From: Actinomadura rupiterrae
GTDB lineage: Bacteria; Actinomycetota; Actinomycetes; Streptosporangiales; Streptosporangiaceae
Reading direction: 5' to 3'
Length of the DNA: 64,000 bases
Assembly: GCF_024172125.1 (NCBI RefSeq)
Contig: NZ_JAMZEA010000004.1
Location: 124,001 to 188,000 of the forward strand
The translations under genes and the position numbers were made by a program. Numbering within the stretch: the stretch's first letter is position 1; every line of letters starts with the position of its first letter. Positions 45,080-53,040 of the stretch are shown piece by piece. The notes under the pieces are model-generated. The model had not been told where the DNA came from. It did not search any database and worked only from the letters and a program-made list of their open reading frames with translations.

Positions 45080-46021
45080 GTGGACAGCATCGCCACGGCG
45101 CGCTTCGAGGCCGGCCGCCACCGGCTGGCCTCGCTGGCGTACCGGCTGCTGGGGTCGGCGGCCGACGCCGAGGACGCCGTGCAGGACGCGTTCCTGCAAT
45201 GGGAGGCCGCCGACCGGGAGCGGATCCGGACGCCGGAGGCGTGGCTGACGAAGGTCGTCACGAACCTGTGCCTGGACCGGCTCCGGTCGGCGCGGGCCCG
45301 CCGCGAGCGGGCGGTCGGCGCCTGGCTGCCCGAACCGCTCCTCGACGGCGACCCGATGCTCGGCCCGGACGGCACGGTCGAGCAGCGCGAATCGGTCTCG
45401 CTGGCCGTCCTGACCCTGATGGAGCGCCTGTCGCCGCTAGAGCGGGCGGTCTACGTCCTGCGCGAGGCGTTCTCCTACGGCCATGCCGAGATCGCCGGGA
45501 TCCTCGACATCACCGAGTCCGCGAGCCAGCAGCACCTCCACCGGGCCCGGCGACGGATCACCGCCGCGCGCCGGCACGCGGGCGGCGAGGTCGATCCGGC
45601 GTCCGCGCGGCGGATCGTCGAGGAGTTCCTGCTCGCCGCCGCGTCCGGCCGGACCGAGCGGTTGGTGGCGCTGCTCACCGACGACGCGACCGCGGTCTCG
45701 GACGGCGCCGGGCTGGCCGCAACGCTGATGCGGTACGACAGCGCGGAACGCATCGCCGCCGTCGCGCGGGCCGGTTTCAAGCCGACGCCCGCGAAACGAC
45801 GCTTCGCCGGTGGGACGCCCACGGGCTACTACGCGCGCGTCAATGACGGACCGGCCGTCCTGTTCGTCCTGGACGAGCAGGTCATCGGTGCCGTGACGTT
45901 CGACATCGCCAACGGCCGGATCGCGACCGTCCGAGGGATCGCCGCGCCCGCCCGCCTCGTCCGGCTCACCGGAGCCTGGCGCAAGCACGAACCGGACACC
46001 CCGCTCATCACCGAATGGTGA
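45080..46021 (+). CDS. sigJ: SigJ/ECF41-type RNA polymerase sigma factor
   Basis: The 313-aa sigma factor has ECF region 2 (LASLAYRLLGSAADAEDAVQDAFLQW) and region 4 (LSPLERAVYVLREAFSYGHAEIAGILDITESASQQHLHRARRRI), followed by a SnoaL-like C-terminal domain of about 110 residues, the mark of the ECF41/SigJ group. The DGGGK-type motif of that domain is altered to DGAGL. In ECF41 loci an oxidoreductase is normally adjacent and is the main target; here that is the NDH-2-like gene. GGGAG precedes the GTG start. The symbol is by family resemblance. Confidence 0.85.
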   Translation: MDSIATARFEAGRHRLASLAYRLLGSAADAEDAVQDAFLQWEAADRERIRTPEAWLTKVVTNLCLDRLRSARARRERAVGAWLPEPLLDGDPMLGPDGTVEQRESVSLAVLTLMERLSPLERAVYVLREAFSYGHAEIAGILDITESASQQHLHRARRRITAARRHAGGEVDPASARRIVEEFLLAAASGRTERLVALLTDDATAVSDGAGLAATLMRYDSAERIAAVARAGFKPTPAKRRFAGGTPTGYYARVNDGPAVLFVLDEQVIGAVTFDIANGRIATVRGIAAPARLVRLTGAWRKHEPDTPLITEW

Positions 46022-46024
46022 GCC

Positions 46025-46050
46025 GACGCGTCCGGCAGCGCGGACGCGTC
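46025..46050. terminator. Terminator after the SigJ-type gene
   Basis: GACGCGTCCG (46,025-46,034) pairs perfectly with CGGACGCGTC (46,041-46,050) across a 6-base loop, four bases past the stop codon. Confidence 0.65.
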
Positions 46051-46258
46051 CGCGAGCAGGGCCCGCCTTGGTTTCCGTTCGTCGGGATCGACCACGGCGG
46101 CGTCCGGGAAGGCGGCGGCGGGCCGGACGCCCCGCGCTGATACGCCCAGGTCAGAGGCCATATCCGGGGCCGCCAGCGCGGCCTCACTCCCCTCTCCGGC
46201 AACCACTTGGAGCGATAGAAAGAGAGCGCTCAGTAGCCGCCATTGGAGAGGACATCCG

Positions 46259-46591
46259 ATGCGTTCGTTCAGCCTTCTCGCCCCGGCCGCGGCCGCGGTG
46301 CTCGCCGCCGCCGGCGTGATCGCGGCGCCCACCGCCCGCGCCGCCGAGCCGCCCCAGCCCGACACGGCCACCTTCCACTGCGCGTTCGCCGGCCCGGTTC
46401 CGCGCGTCCTCCCCCCGTGGGTCAACGGGCACCACTGCACGCCCGACACCCCCGGCGAGTTCCACCACGTCCTGATCATCATCAAGCACCCGCACGAGAA
46501 GTGGCACTGCCATGAGGCCCACGCCAGGCACGCCCACCCGGGGTTCGTCGACGTCCTCGGCAAGATCTGCCACCCCTTGCACGACGACTAG
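46259..46591 (+). CDS. Small secreted histidine-rich protein
   Basis: The 110-aa product has a signal peptide (FSLLAPAAAAVLAAAGVIAAPTARA). The mature part of about 80 residues is rich in His and has four Cys (FHCAF, HHCTP, WHCHE, KICHP), with HHVLIIIKHPHEKWHCHEAHARHAHP near its middle, which suggests metal binding. No family is recognised. GGAGAGG lies eight bases before the ATG. It is flanked by terminators on both sides, so it is transcribed alone. The control region lies between 46,051 and 46,258. Confidence 0.7.
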   Translation: MRSFSLLAPAAAAVLAAAGVIAAPTARAAEPPQPDTATFHCAFAGPVPRVLPPWVNGHHCTPDTPGEFHHVLIIIKHPHEKWHCHEAHARHAHPGFVDVLGKICHPLHDD

Positions 46592-46620
46592 GGACGGCTA
46601 GGGACGACTAGCACGGCCTC

Positions 46621-46650
46621 GCGCCGCGGCACCGTCAGGCGCCGCGGCGC
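46621..46650. terminator. Terminator after the His-rich protein gene
   Basis: GCGCCGCGGC (46,621-46,630) pairs perfectly with GCCGCGGCGC (46,641-46,650) across a 10-base loop, 30 bp after the stop codon. Confidence 0.55.
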
Positions 46651-46693
46651 CCTCATGCGTCGCGGCGGATAAGGACGACAGCGGGCGGAAAGA

Positions 46694-46726
46694 CGTCAGC
46701 CCCTCGGGTGACCCGGGGGGCTGACG
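46694..46726. terminator. Terminator on the SGNH esterase side
   Basis: CGTCAGCCCC-TCGGG (46,694-46,708) pairs with CCCGG-GGGGCTGACG (46,712-46,726) around a TGA loop, with one wobble pair. It lies 60 bp after the esterase stop codon and could work in both directions. Confidence 0.6.
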
Positions 46727-46785
46727 GTGGGGCCGGGATCCGGACGTCAGTGCGTGGACGTCAGGTCGGCCTTGTCAAGCAGGGT

Positions 46786-47610
46786 TCAGCTCTTGGCGGC
46801 GACGCGCAGCGCGGACGCCACGCCGTTCTTGAAGCCGGGCAGGTAGCCGGAGGACTGGCCGAGCGCGGTCGGGTGGTAGGAGTTGCCGATCGGGTAGGTG
46901 ACCGAGTTCAGCCAGTCGTCGCCCGAGCACAGCTCGTGCGTGTTGAAGATGGGCCTGACGTCGGAGAACGTGAAGCCCGCGCGGGACGAGGCGCTGGAGA
47001 TCGTGCTGTCCAGGGCGTCGGCGGCGGAGTTCAGGGCGGTCCGCTTGGTGTTGCTCAGGCCGATGCAGAAGCCGGAGTTCAGGTAATAGAGGTGCGGGTA
47101 TCCGAGCACCACGAAGTGCGCGGACGGGGCCTTCCCCCGCATCGCCGAGTAGAGCGCGTCGAGCTTTCCGGGCAGCGTGTTCTGCGCGTAGGCCTTGGCG
47201 TTGTTCACCGCGGTGACGCACGCCGAGTCGGAGCTCAGTACGCAGGTCTGCATGACGCTGGAGAACCCGGCGTCGTTGCCGCCGACGGTGATGCTGGCGA
47301 GGCTGGTGGTGGAGGTCAGCGCGCTCAGCTGGCCGCTGGTCACGCTGCCCGTCGTGGCGCCCGAGCAGGCGACGAACTTGAACGAGGCCGGGGCGTTGGC
47401 GTTGGCCCAGAGCTGCGGGTACGCCTTGGTGCTGCGCGAGCAGGACCCGCTGGACGAGTCGTAGGACCCGGCGCCGACACCGGCCGAGTAGGAGTCGCCG
47501 AGCGCCACGTAGTTCTGGCCCGCGGCGGCCGCGGTGCCGGCGGGGAGGAGGGTTCCGGCGAGAACGGCGGCGGCGCCGGCGGAGAACGCGAGCAGGCGGG
47601 GGACGCGCAT
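46786..47610 (-). CDS. Secreted SGNH/GDSL esterase-lipase
   Basis: The 274-aa product has a signal peptide (LLAFSAGAAAVLAGTLLPAGTAAAA) and the SGNH blocks: GDSYSAG (Ser nucleophile, about residue 40), ACSGATTG, GGNDAGF (block III Asn) and SYHPTALGQ (block V His). Six cysteines suggest three disulfides, as in Streptomyces secreted esterases and phospholipase-like enzymes. AGGAG precedes the ATG at 47,610. Its upstream region, shared with the divergent collagenase, has TATAAG and a GTGATC-containing segment, with a U-rich 5' leader. Confidence 0.88.
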   Translation of the reverse strand: MRVPRLLAFSAGAAAVLAGTLLPAGTAAAAGQNYVALGDSYSAGVGAGSYDSSSGSCSRSTKAYPQLWANANAPASFKFVACSGATTGSVTSGQLSALTSTTSLASITVGGNDAGFSSVMQTCVLSSDSACVTAVNNAKAYAQNTLPGKLDALYSAMRGKAPSAHFVVLGYPHLYYLNSGFCIGLSNTKRTALNSAADALDSTISSASSRAGFTFSDVRPIFNTHELCSGDDWLNSVTYPIGNSYHPTALGQSSGYLPGFKNGVASALRVAAKS

Positions 47611-47942
47611 GGGCACTCCTGGAACAAAAAAGGGGGGCGAGATCACCTCTCTTATACATCGCCCGCGAATTTCAGTCCCCGTCAAAAAGCGCGCGCTTTT
47701 TAGCGACTTTCGCCATTGACGGGTACGGGTTTCGAACGTTCCAGCGACGGGTCGGTGAACACCCCCGGAAGCGATCGCTTACCGCAAGGGGGCGACCACC
47801 GTGAGTGCCGGTGCGCATGCCGGTGAACGAACCGTGAATTGGGTCTTGTTAGGACATGTCGCATGTGACATTTTACTGCCGTCACACAGACCGGCCGGTC
47901 TCGTCCACTCTCCACTCCCCCCGTTCAGAGGAGAAGCTGGCC
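47611..47942. other. Divergent control region between esterase and collagenase
   Basis: This 332-bp region is relatively AT-rich. Near the esterase it carries TATAAG on the minus strand and GGTGATCTC; towards the collagenase lies the ACATG dyad at 47,854. No small gene was found. Confidence 0.5.
47846..47876 (+). promoter_or_regulatory. Collagenase promoter with ACATG-TCG-CATGT dyad
   Basis: A perfect dyad ACATG (47,854-47,858), TCG, CATGT (47,862-47,866) lies between a -35-like TTGTTA (47,846-47,851) and -10-like TTTTAC (47,871-47,876), a classic repressor position. Confidence 0.45.
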
Positions 47943-50162
47943 ATGTCCCCACGTCGATGGGTGACCGCACTCCTGGTCACCGTCGCGCTCGCGGCCGGAG
48001 GCGGCGCCCCCGCGCTCGCCTCCCCGCGCGACGCCACCCCCGTCAAACCGCCCGCCCACAAGGACCGGGAGATCTCCGGCCCGACCCGGCTCGTCCTGCC
48101 GGACGGGGTGAACGCGAAGAAGAGCGCCAAGCTCCGCGCTCCGCTCACGCCGTCCACCCGCACCGCTCCGAAGAAGCTCCTCAAGGCGACCGCCGGGGCC
48201 TCGTGCGCGGTCTCCGACTTCACCGGCAACACCGGAACGGCGCTGGTCAACGCGGTGAAGGGCGCGTCGGTCGACTGCGTCAACTCGCTGTTCTCGATCA
48301 CCGGCCAGGACCAGTACGGCGCCTTCCGCGAGGCGCAGATGGTCACGATCGCCAACGCGCTCAAGGCCAACGCCGCGTCCTACAACGGGACGAACTCGGC
48401 GAGCACCGAGCAGCTCGTGCTGTTCCTGCGCGCCGGGTACTACGTGCAGTACTACAACCCCGGAACCGTCGGCCAGTACACCAAGACGCTGGCCACGGCC
48501 ACTGAGGGCGCGCTGGACGCCTTCTACGCCAACTCCGCGGCCAACACGGTCAGCGACGCCAACGGCGAGATCCTCGGCGAGGCGGTCACCCTGATCGACA
48601 GCGCCTCGGAGAACGCCCGCTACCTGTACGTCGTGAAGCGCCTGCTCAACGGCTACTCCAGCGCGTGGGACGCGAACTGGTACATGCGGAACGCGGCGAA
48701 CAACGTGTTCACCGTGCTGTTCCGGGGCCAGTGGGTCACCGGCTACCCCGAGGCCGTGCAGGCCGACCCGAGCATCGTCGACACGGTCTACGGCTTCGCC
48801 CGCAACCACACGAGCATGCTCGGGACGGACTCGGCGTTCCTGGACACCAACGCCGGCGGCGAGACCGCCCGGTTCGTCCAGTACGCCGGGTTGCAGGCCA
48901 AGGTGCGCCCGCTCATCAAGAGCCTGCTCGACGGCAGCTCCATCACCGGCACGACCGCGCCGCTGTGGGTCCGCGTCGCGGACGTCACCAACGGCTACGA
49001 CGAGGCGAACTGCTCCTACTACGGCACCTGCGACCTCTCGAACCGGGTCAAGGCGGCCGTCCTCACGAAGAACTACACGTGCAGCGCGAACGTCCTGCAC
49101 ATCATCGCCCAGGCCGTCACCACGGACGAGGCGAACGCGGCCTGCACGAGCATGCTCAACCAGAACGCCTACTTCCACAACCTGGTGAACGACGGCGGCA
49201 AGCCGGTCGCGAACGACTACAACTCCAACATGGAAGTGGTCGTCTTCGCCTCGCCGACCGACTACCAGACATACGCCGGCGTCATTTTCGGAATCGACAC
49301 CAACAACGGCGGCATGTACCTCGAAGGCGACCCGTCGTCCCAGTCGAACCAGCCGCGCTTCATCGCCTACCAGCGTCCCGATGACAACGGCTTCGCCGCC
49401 CGCATCTGGAACCTCAACCACGAGTACACGCACTACCTCGACGGGCGCTACGACCAGTACGGCGACTTCGACGCCTCCACCGCCAAGCCCGACATCTGGT
49501 GGGTCGAGGGCGTCGCGGAATACGTCTCCTACTCCTACCGCAACCTCGCCTACACCGACGCGCTCAACGAAGCCCCCAAGCACACCTACGCGCTGAGCAC
49601 GCTCTTCGACACCACCTACGCGAACACCAATGTGAACCGCACCTACCACTGGGGCTACCTGGCGGTCCGGTTCATGTTCGAAAAGCACCCGGCGGACGTC
49701 ACGAAGCTGCTCGGCTACTACCGCGCCGGCAAGTACGACGACGCCTACAACTTCGTCAAGACGCTGAACTACGACACCGAGTTCAACACCTGGCTCGACT
49801 CCCTCTCGGGCAGCACCACCCCCGGCTACCCGACCTGCGACGGCACCGACACCCGCGCCATGGGCAAGGACTGCCAGCGCGCCAACATCTCCGCGACGAC
49901 GGGCAACTACGCCTACTTCTACGTCTACGTCCCGGCCGGGGTCACCACCATGACCATCACCTCGTCCGGCGGCAGCGGAAACGCCGACCTCTACTTCAAC
50001 CCGTCCACCTGGGCCACCACCGGCGCCTACACCGCGAAATCCACCAAGACCGGCAACGCCGAAACCCTCACCGTCACCAACGTCAAGCCCAACGCCTACA
50101 ACTACATCAGCCTCTACGCCACCACCGGCTTCTCCGGCGCGACCCTCTCCACCCACTTCTAG
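47943..50162 (+). CDS. Secreted M9-family collagenase
   Basis: The 739-aa product has a signal peptide (WVTALLVTVALAAGGGAPALA), a short propeptide, a helical collagenase activator region, a catalytic domain with HEYTHYLDGRYDQYG (HExxH zinc motif, about residue 491) and WWVEGVAEYVSY (the Glu third ligand), and a C-terminal PPC-type domain (SGGSGNADLYFNPSTWATTG). This is the arrangement of Vibrio/Streptomyces M9 collagenases. GAGGAGAAG precedes the ATG. The single terminal PPC domain lacks a separate PKD domain. It degrades extracellular collagen or gelatin for nutrition. Confidence 0.92.
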   Translation: MSPRRWVTALLVTVALAAGGGAPALASPRDATPVKPPAHKDREISGPTRLVLPDGVNAKKSAKLRAPLTPSTRTAPKKLLKATAGASCAVSDFTGNTGTALVNAVKGASVDCVNSLFSITGQDQYGAFREAQMVTIANALKANAASYNGTNSASTEQLVLFLRAGYYVQYYNPGTVGQYTKTLATATEGALDAFYANSAANTVSDANGEILGEAVTLIDSASENARYLYVVKRLLNGYSSAWDANWYMRNAANNVFTVLFRGQWVTGYPEAVQADPSIVDTVYGFARNHTSMLGTDSAFLDTNAGGETARFVQYAGLQAKVRPLIKSLLDGSSITGTTAPLWVRVADVTNGYDEANCSYYGTCDLSNRVKAAVLTKNYTCSANVLHIIAQAVTTDEANAACTSMLNQNAYFHNLVNDGGKPVANDYNSNMEVVVFASPTDYQTYAGVIFGIDTNNGGMYLEGDPSSQSNQPRFIAYQRPDDNGFAARIWNLNHEYTHYLDGRYDQYGDFDASTAKPDIWWVEGVAEYVSYSYRNLAYTDALNEAPKHTYALSTLFDTTYANTNVNRTYHWGYLAVRFMFEKHPADVTKLLGYYRAGKYDDAYNFVKTLNYDTEFNTWLDSLSGSTTPGYPTCDGTDTRAMGKDCQRANISATTGNYAYFYVYVPAGVTTMTITSSGGSGNADLYFNPSTWATTGAYTAKSTKTGNAETLTVTNVKPNAYNYISLYATTGFSGATLSTHF

Positions 50163-50186
50163 AAAGACACTCTTCTAGAAGACACT

Positions 50187-50217
50187 GACGCCCCTGCGGT
50201 TTCTCCGCAGGGGCGTC
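50187..50217. terminator. Strong terminator after the collagenase
   Basis: A perfect 13-bp stem, GACGCCCCTGCGG (50,187-50,199) with CCGCAGGGGCGTC (50,205-50,217), encloses TTTCT. It can serve the convergent cyclase gene as well. Confidence 0.75.
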
Positions 50218-50227
50218 GGCCTTCGCC

Positions 50228-50273
50228 TTTCAGGTGGCGGGCGCACATTCGCTTTTCAGGTCGCGGGCGCACA
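50228..50273 (-). repeat. Tandem duplication at the cyclase gene 3' end
   Basis: A 20-bp segment carrying the last codons and stop of the cyclase gene (50,254-50,273) recurs at 50,228-50,247 with one mismatch, period 26 bp. The outer copy is non-coding. Confidence 0.65.
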
Positions 50274-51542
50274 GACGCGTGCGGGGAGGCCGGTGAGGCG
50301 GAGCCAGGCGGTGAGCTCGGATTCCTTGACGTGGGCGCTGAACTGCTCGTATTCGTGCGCGTCCAGGTCTTCGACCGCGTGCCGGACGACGTCCCGGTAG
50401 ACGGTCTCGGACGTGACGACGCCGAGGTAGGCGTTGCTGGACGCGAGCGCCCGCTTCACCGGCTCCGCCTCCAGGATGCGCGCGGCGTGGATGATCGCCT
50501 GGCCCGAGACGCCGGCCGTGTCCGACCGGACGGGGCCGACGTTGACGGCCAGCCGCAGGCTCATCCGGACGGGCGCGGTGGAGCGCCGGTTGTGCCGCCG
50601 CAGCTCGCGCTCCAGCGGCGGGATCGCGGCGAGGACCGTCCGGACCGAAACCGTCGGCGGGACGATGATGAGGTACCCGTCGCCCCTGTCCTCCCAGTGG
50701 CAGCGGTCGAGGCCGCCGTCCCAGGCGCGGCATGCGGCCTCGGCCACCAGGGTGTTCAGGACGGCCCGAAGGTAGTCGCGGTCGTCGTCGGTGCGCAGCT
50801 CGGACGAGAAGCCGACGACGTCCAGCATGACGACCGTGCAGTGCTCCCCGCCGAACCGCGGCCGCGTCGCTCCGGCGGGCATCAGAGAAGGGGCTGCAAC
50901 CGGAAGACCGCCTGCCGGTGGTTCGGTGAGGCGGTCGTAGATCTGGTCTTCGAGCAGGGCCAGGACGCGCGGGTGCCGGGTGGCGAACTCCAGGAACTCC
51001 GCCGTGCCGATGACCAGGGCGTCGACCGGTTCGAGCGCGGTGACGGTCGCCGACCGGACGCTCGGCCGCAGCGCCGCCCGCTCGCCGATCAGCTGCCCGG
51101 GGCCCCGGATCGGCAATTGCCACGCGCGATTGCCGCGCCAGGCCCCGACCACCACCCGGCCGGTGAAGATGACCAGCACGTGATCGGCGGGCGCGCCTTC
51201 GCGGAAAATCACGACCGCCTGTTCGAACCGCCGCCACACGCCGCGGACCAGCAGTTCCGAACGCTCGTGGTCATCGAGCAGGGCCCAGAATGACGGACGC
51301 GACTCGCGCGCCCGAGCAGTGGTATCAGGGCCGGCCGTTTCGAGCATGCGCCTGATCAGGACGACCTGAAGGTAAAAGTAAAGGGTGGACGCGAGCGCGC
51401 CGACGACCGTCCAGGCGACGACCGCCAGGGCGCGCGAGCCGGTCCCCCAATGCGCCAGGACGAGCGTCAGGGCGAGAAGGGCGAGGCATGCGAGTACCAC
51501 CCCCGGCCCATTGCGATCCACGACGCGGTTGCGTAGATTCAA
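50256..51542 (-). CDS. Membrane cNMP-binding/class III nucleotidyl cyclase fusion
   Basis: The 428-aa product starts with two transmembrane helices (VVLACLALLALTLVLAHW, ALAVVAWTVVGALASTLYFYLQVVLI), then a cyclic-nucleotide-binding-like domain (about 85-195: FEQAVVIFREGAPADHVLVIFTGRVVV...LIGERAALRPSVRSATVTAL), then a class III cyclase-like domain (about 230-420) with VVMLDVVGFSS (first metal Asp), EDRGDGYLIIVPP (second Asp) and SGQAIIHAARILEAEP in place of the usual N/R helix. Whether it makes a nucleotide product is unclear. A TTG start is chosen since GGAGG lies eight bases upstream and the frame fits. The last 20 bp are duplicated downstream. Confidence 0.75.
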   Translation of the reverse strand: MNLRNRVVDRNGPGVVLACLALLALTLVLAHWGTGSRALAVVAWTVVGALASTLYFYLQVVLIRRMLETAGPDTTARARESRPSFWALLDDHERSELLVRGVWRRFEQAVVIFREGAPADHVLVIFTGRVVVGAWRGNRAWQLPIRGPGQLIGERAALRPSVRSATVTALEPVDALVIGTAEFLEFATRHPRVLALLEDQIYDRLTEPPAGGLPVAAPSLMPAGATRPRFGGEHCTVVMLDVVGFSSELRTDDDRDYLRAVLNTLVAEAACRAWDGGLDRCHWEDRGDGYLIIVPPTVSVRTVLAAIPPLERELRRHNRRSTAPVRMSLRLAVNVGPVRSDTAGVSGQAIIHAARILEAEPVKRALASSNAYLGVVTSETVYRDVVRHAVEDLDAHEYEQFSAHVKESELTAWLRLTGLPARVCAPAT

Positions 51543-51723
51543 CGTCGCGACCTCCGTTGCTTGCCAGAGCCATGGAGTTCACCGTTGGGCCGGTGGGTCA
51601 GACCGGCCCAACTCGCGTTCTCGGCGCCTGTGTCCGGAGCGCGAACGCGCCTTCACCCGGGCCCCCGCCGATCATTCTTTCTTCGCGGTACCGCTTCCCT
51701 GCATGGTGCTTCGGCAACTAACA

Positions 51724-51739
51724 TTTGGCAAGTGCCAAA
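51724..51739. promoter_or_regulatory. Palindrome TTTGGCA-AG-TGCCAAA upstream of the XRE regulator
   Basis: A perfect 7-bp-arm dyad lies about 75 bp before the XRE start within the divergent region shared with the cyclase. It is a likely operator, possibly autoregulatory. Confidence 0.55.
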
Positions 51740-51811
51740 CGGTTGTGGCCATCGGCATTTCACTGCGGCAAATGCGTTGAGTACCGGGGCGAACACTCAG
51801 GCGGTCCGATC

Positions 51812-52669
51812 ATGACGGACGGCAGCAGCCCGACCCTGCGCAGGCGGGAACTGGGGTCACGGCTGCGCAGGCTGCGCACCGAATCGGGTAGATCGCTGGA
51901 AGAGGTGGCCGAGGCCCTGCTGTGCTCGCTGAGCAAGGTGAGCCGCATGGAAACGGGCCAGCGGGTCGCCACCCCCCGCGACATCCGCGACCTCTGCCAG
52001 CTTTATGAACTGACCGACGCCGGCACCCGTGACGAACTCATGGAGCTCAGCCGGGAGGCGCGGCAGCACAGCTGGTGGCGGCAGTACTCCGACCTCGGAC
52101 AGGTCACCACCCTCATCGACTACCAGGACGGCGCGTCGTCGATCATCGAGTACGACACCTGCCTCGTCCCCGGCCTGCTCCAGACGCCCGACTACGCGCG
52201 CGCGACGATCCGCGGCATGCTCCCGCGGATCAGCGAGGAGGTCCTCGAAGAGCGGACCGAGGCGCGGATGCGGCGGCAGAGCCTCCTGGAACAGCACGAT
52301 CCCCCCACATTGTGGGTCCTGCTGGACGAATCCGCGCTGCTCCGCCACGTCGGCGACGAGGCGATCCTCGCCGGGCAACTCGCGAAACTCCTGGACAAAG
52401 CGCAACTTCCGCACGTGACCGTCCAGGTCATCCCTTTGGATGTCGGAGCCCACCCCGGCTTCAACAGTGCCTTTTCTTTCGTGGAGTTCCGCGACAGCAC
52501 CCAGACACCCGTTGTATACACCGAAGGGCTGGCCGGCGAGCTCTACCTCGAAGGCAGGGCGGAGATCGGCCGGTACCGCGAGGCCGTCGATCATCTGCGC
52601 GCGCTCGCACTGGGCCCCGCCTCCTCACGCAACCTGATCGCCGACCGCGCGCGGCGCCTGGAACCTTGA
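51812..52669 (+). CDS. XRE-family regulator with DUF5753
   Basis: The 285-aa protein has an N-terminal HTH (LGSRLRRLRTESGRSLEEVAEALLCSLSKVSRMETGQRVATPRDIRDLCQLYEL, residues 12-65) and a C-terminal DUF5753 domain with YDTCLVPGLLQTPDYARA and FVEFRDSTQTPVVYTEGLAGELYLEG. These proteins, like WhiJ, act with DUF397 partners in development or secondary metabolism. The DUF397 gene follows after 39 bp in the same direction, the usual pair. Confidence 0.88.
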   Translation: MTDGSSPTLRRRELGSRLRRLRTESGRSLEEVAEALLCSLSKVSRMETGQRVATPRDIRDLCQLYELTDAGTRDELMELSREARQHSWWRQYSDLGQVTTLIDYQDGASSIIEYDTCLVPGLLQTPDYARATIRGMLPRISEEVLEERTEARMRRQSLLEQHDPPTLWVLLDESALLRHVGDEAILAGQLAKLLDKAQLPHVTVQVIPLDVGAHPGFNSAFSFVEFRDSTQTPVVYTEGLAGELYLEGRAEIGRYREAVDHLRALALGPASSRNLIADRARRLEP

Positions 52670-52708
52670 CCGTGTTTCCCAATTCGACCGATCACCAGAA
52701 ACGGACCG

Positions 52709-52930
52709 ATGATGACGGCACCATCTCCGAACACGACCGACGAGCCCAAGTGGGTCGTCGCCCTCGCCAGCGGCGGCGGCAACTGCGTCCGCGTTGCCGC
52801 ACTGGACGGTGGGGTCCTCATCGGTGACACCAAGAACCCGGGCGGCCCGGTGCAGCGGCTGGGCCGCGGGGAGTGGCGGGCCTTCCTCGACCGCGTCAAG
52901 GACTCAGCCGGGGGCGCCGATCTCGCCTGA
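52709..52930 (+). CDS. DUF397 small protein, partner of the XRE regulator
   Basis: The 73-aa protein carries the DUF397 signature: W-V-V-A-L-A-S then GGGNCVRVAALDGGVLIGDTKNPGGPVQRLGRGEWRAFLDRVK. Such proteins are probable antitoxin-like or co-regulator partners of the DUF5753 HTH protein upstream. There are two adjacent ATG codons at 52,709 and 52,712. Confidence 0.85.
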   Translation: MMTAPSPNTTDEPKWVVALASGGGNCVRVAALDGGVLIGDTKNPGGPVQRLGRGEWRAFLDRVKDSAGGADLA

Positions 52931-52943
52931 CCCCCTCCCCCGC

Positions 52944-52974
52944 CCCGTGTGTGCGACCGCACTGCGCACACGGG
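52944..52974. terminator. Terminator between convergent regulator genes
   Basis: CCCGTG...TGCG (from 52,944) pairs with CGCA-CACGGG (to 52,974) as a 10-bp stem with a 2-base bulge, between the DUF397 stop and the second DUF5753 gene stop. Confidence 0.5.
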
Positions 52975-53040
52975 CTTTACGTGTCCGGCCACTCGCGGAC
53001 GCCCGCTCGCGGACGCCTGCCCGCGGGTGATCGTGGACGG

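Noticed and set aside
47925..50156. 743-residue minus-strand open frame across the collagenase gene
   Set aside because: It is antisense to a protein with an intact M9 zinc motif and has repetitive Val/Gly/Arg composition.
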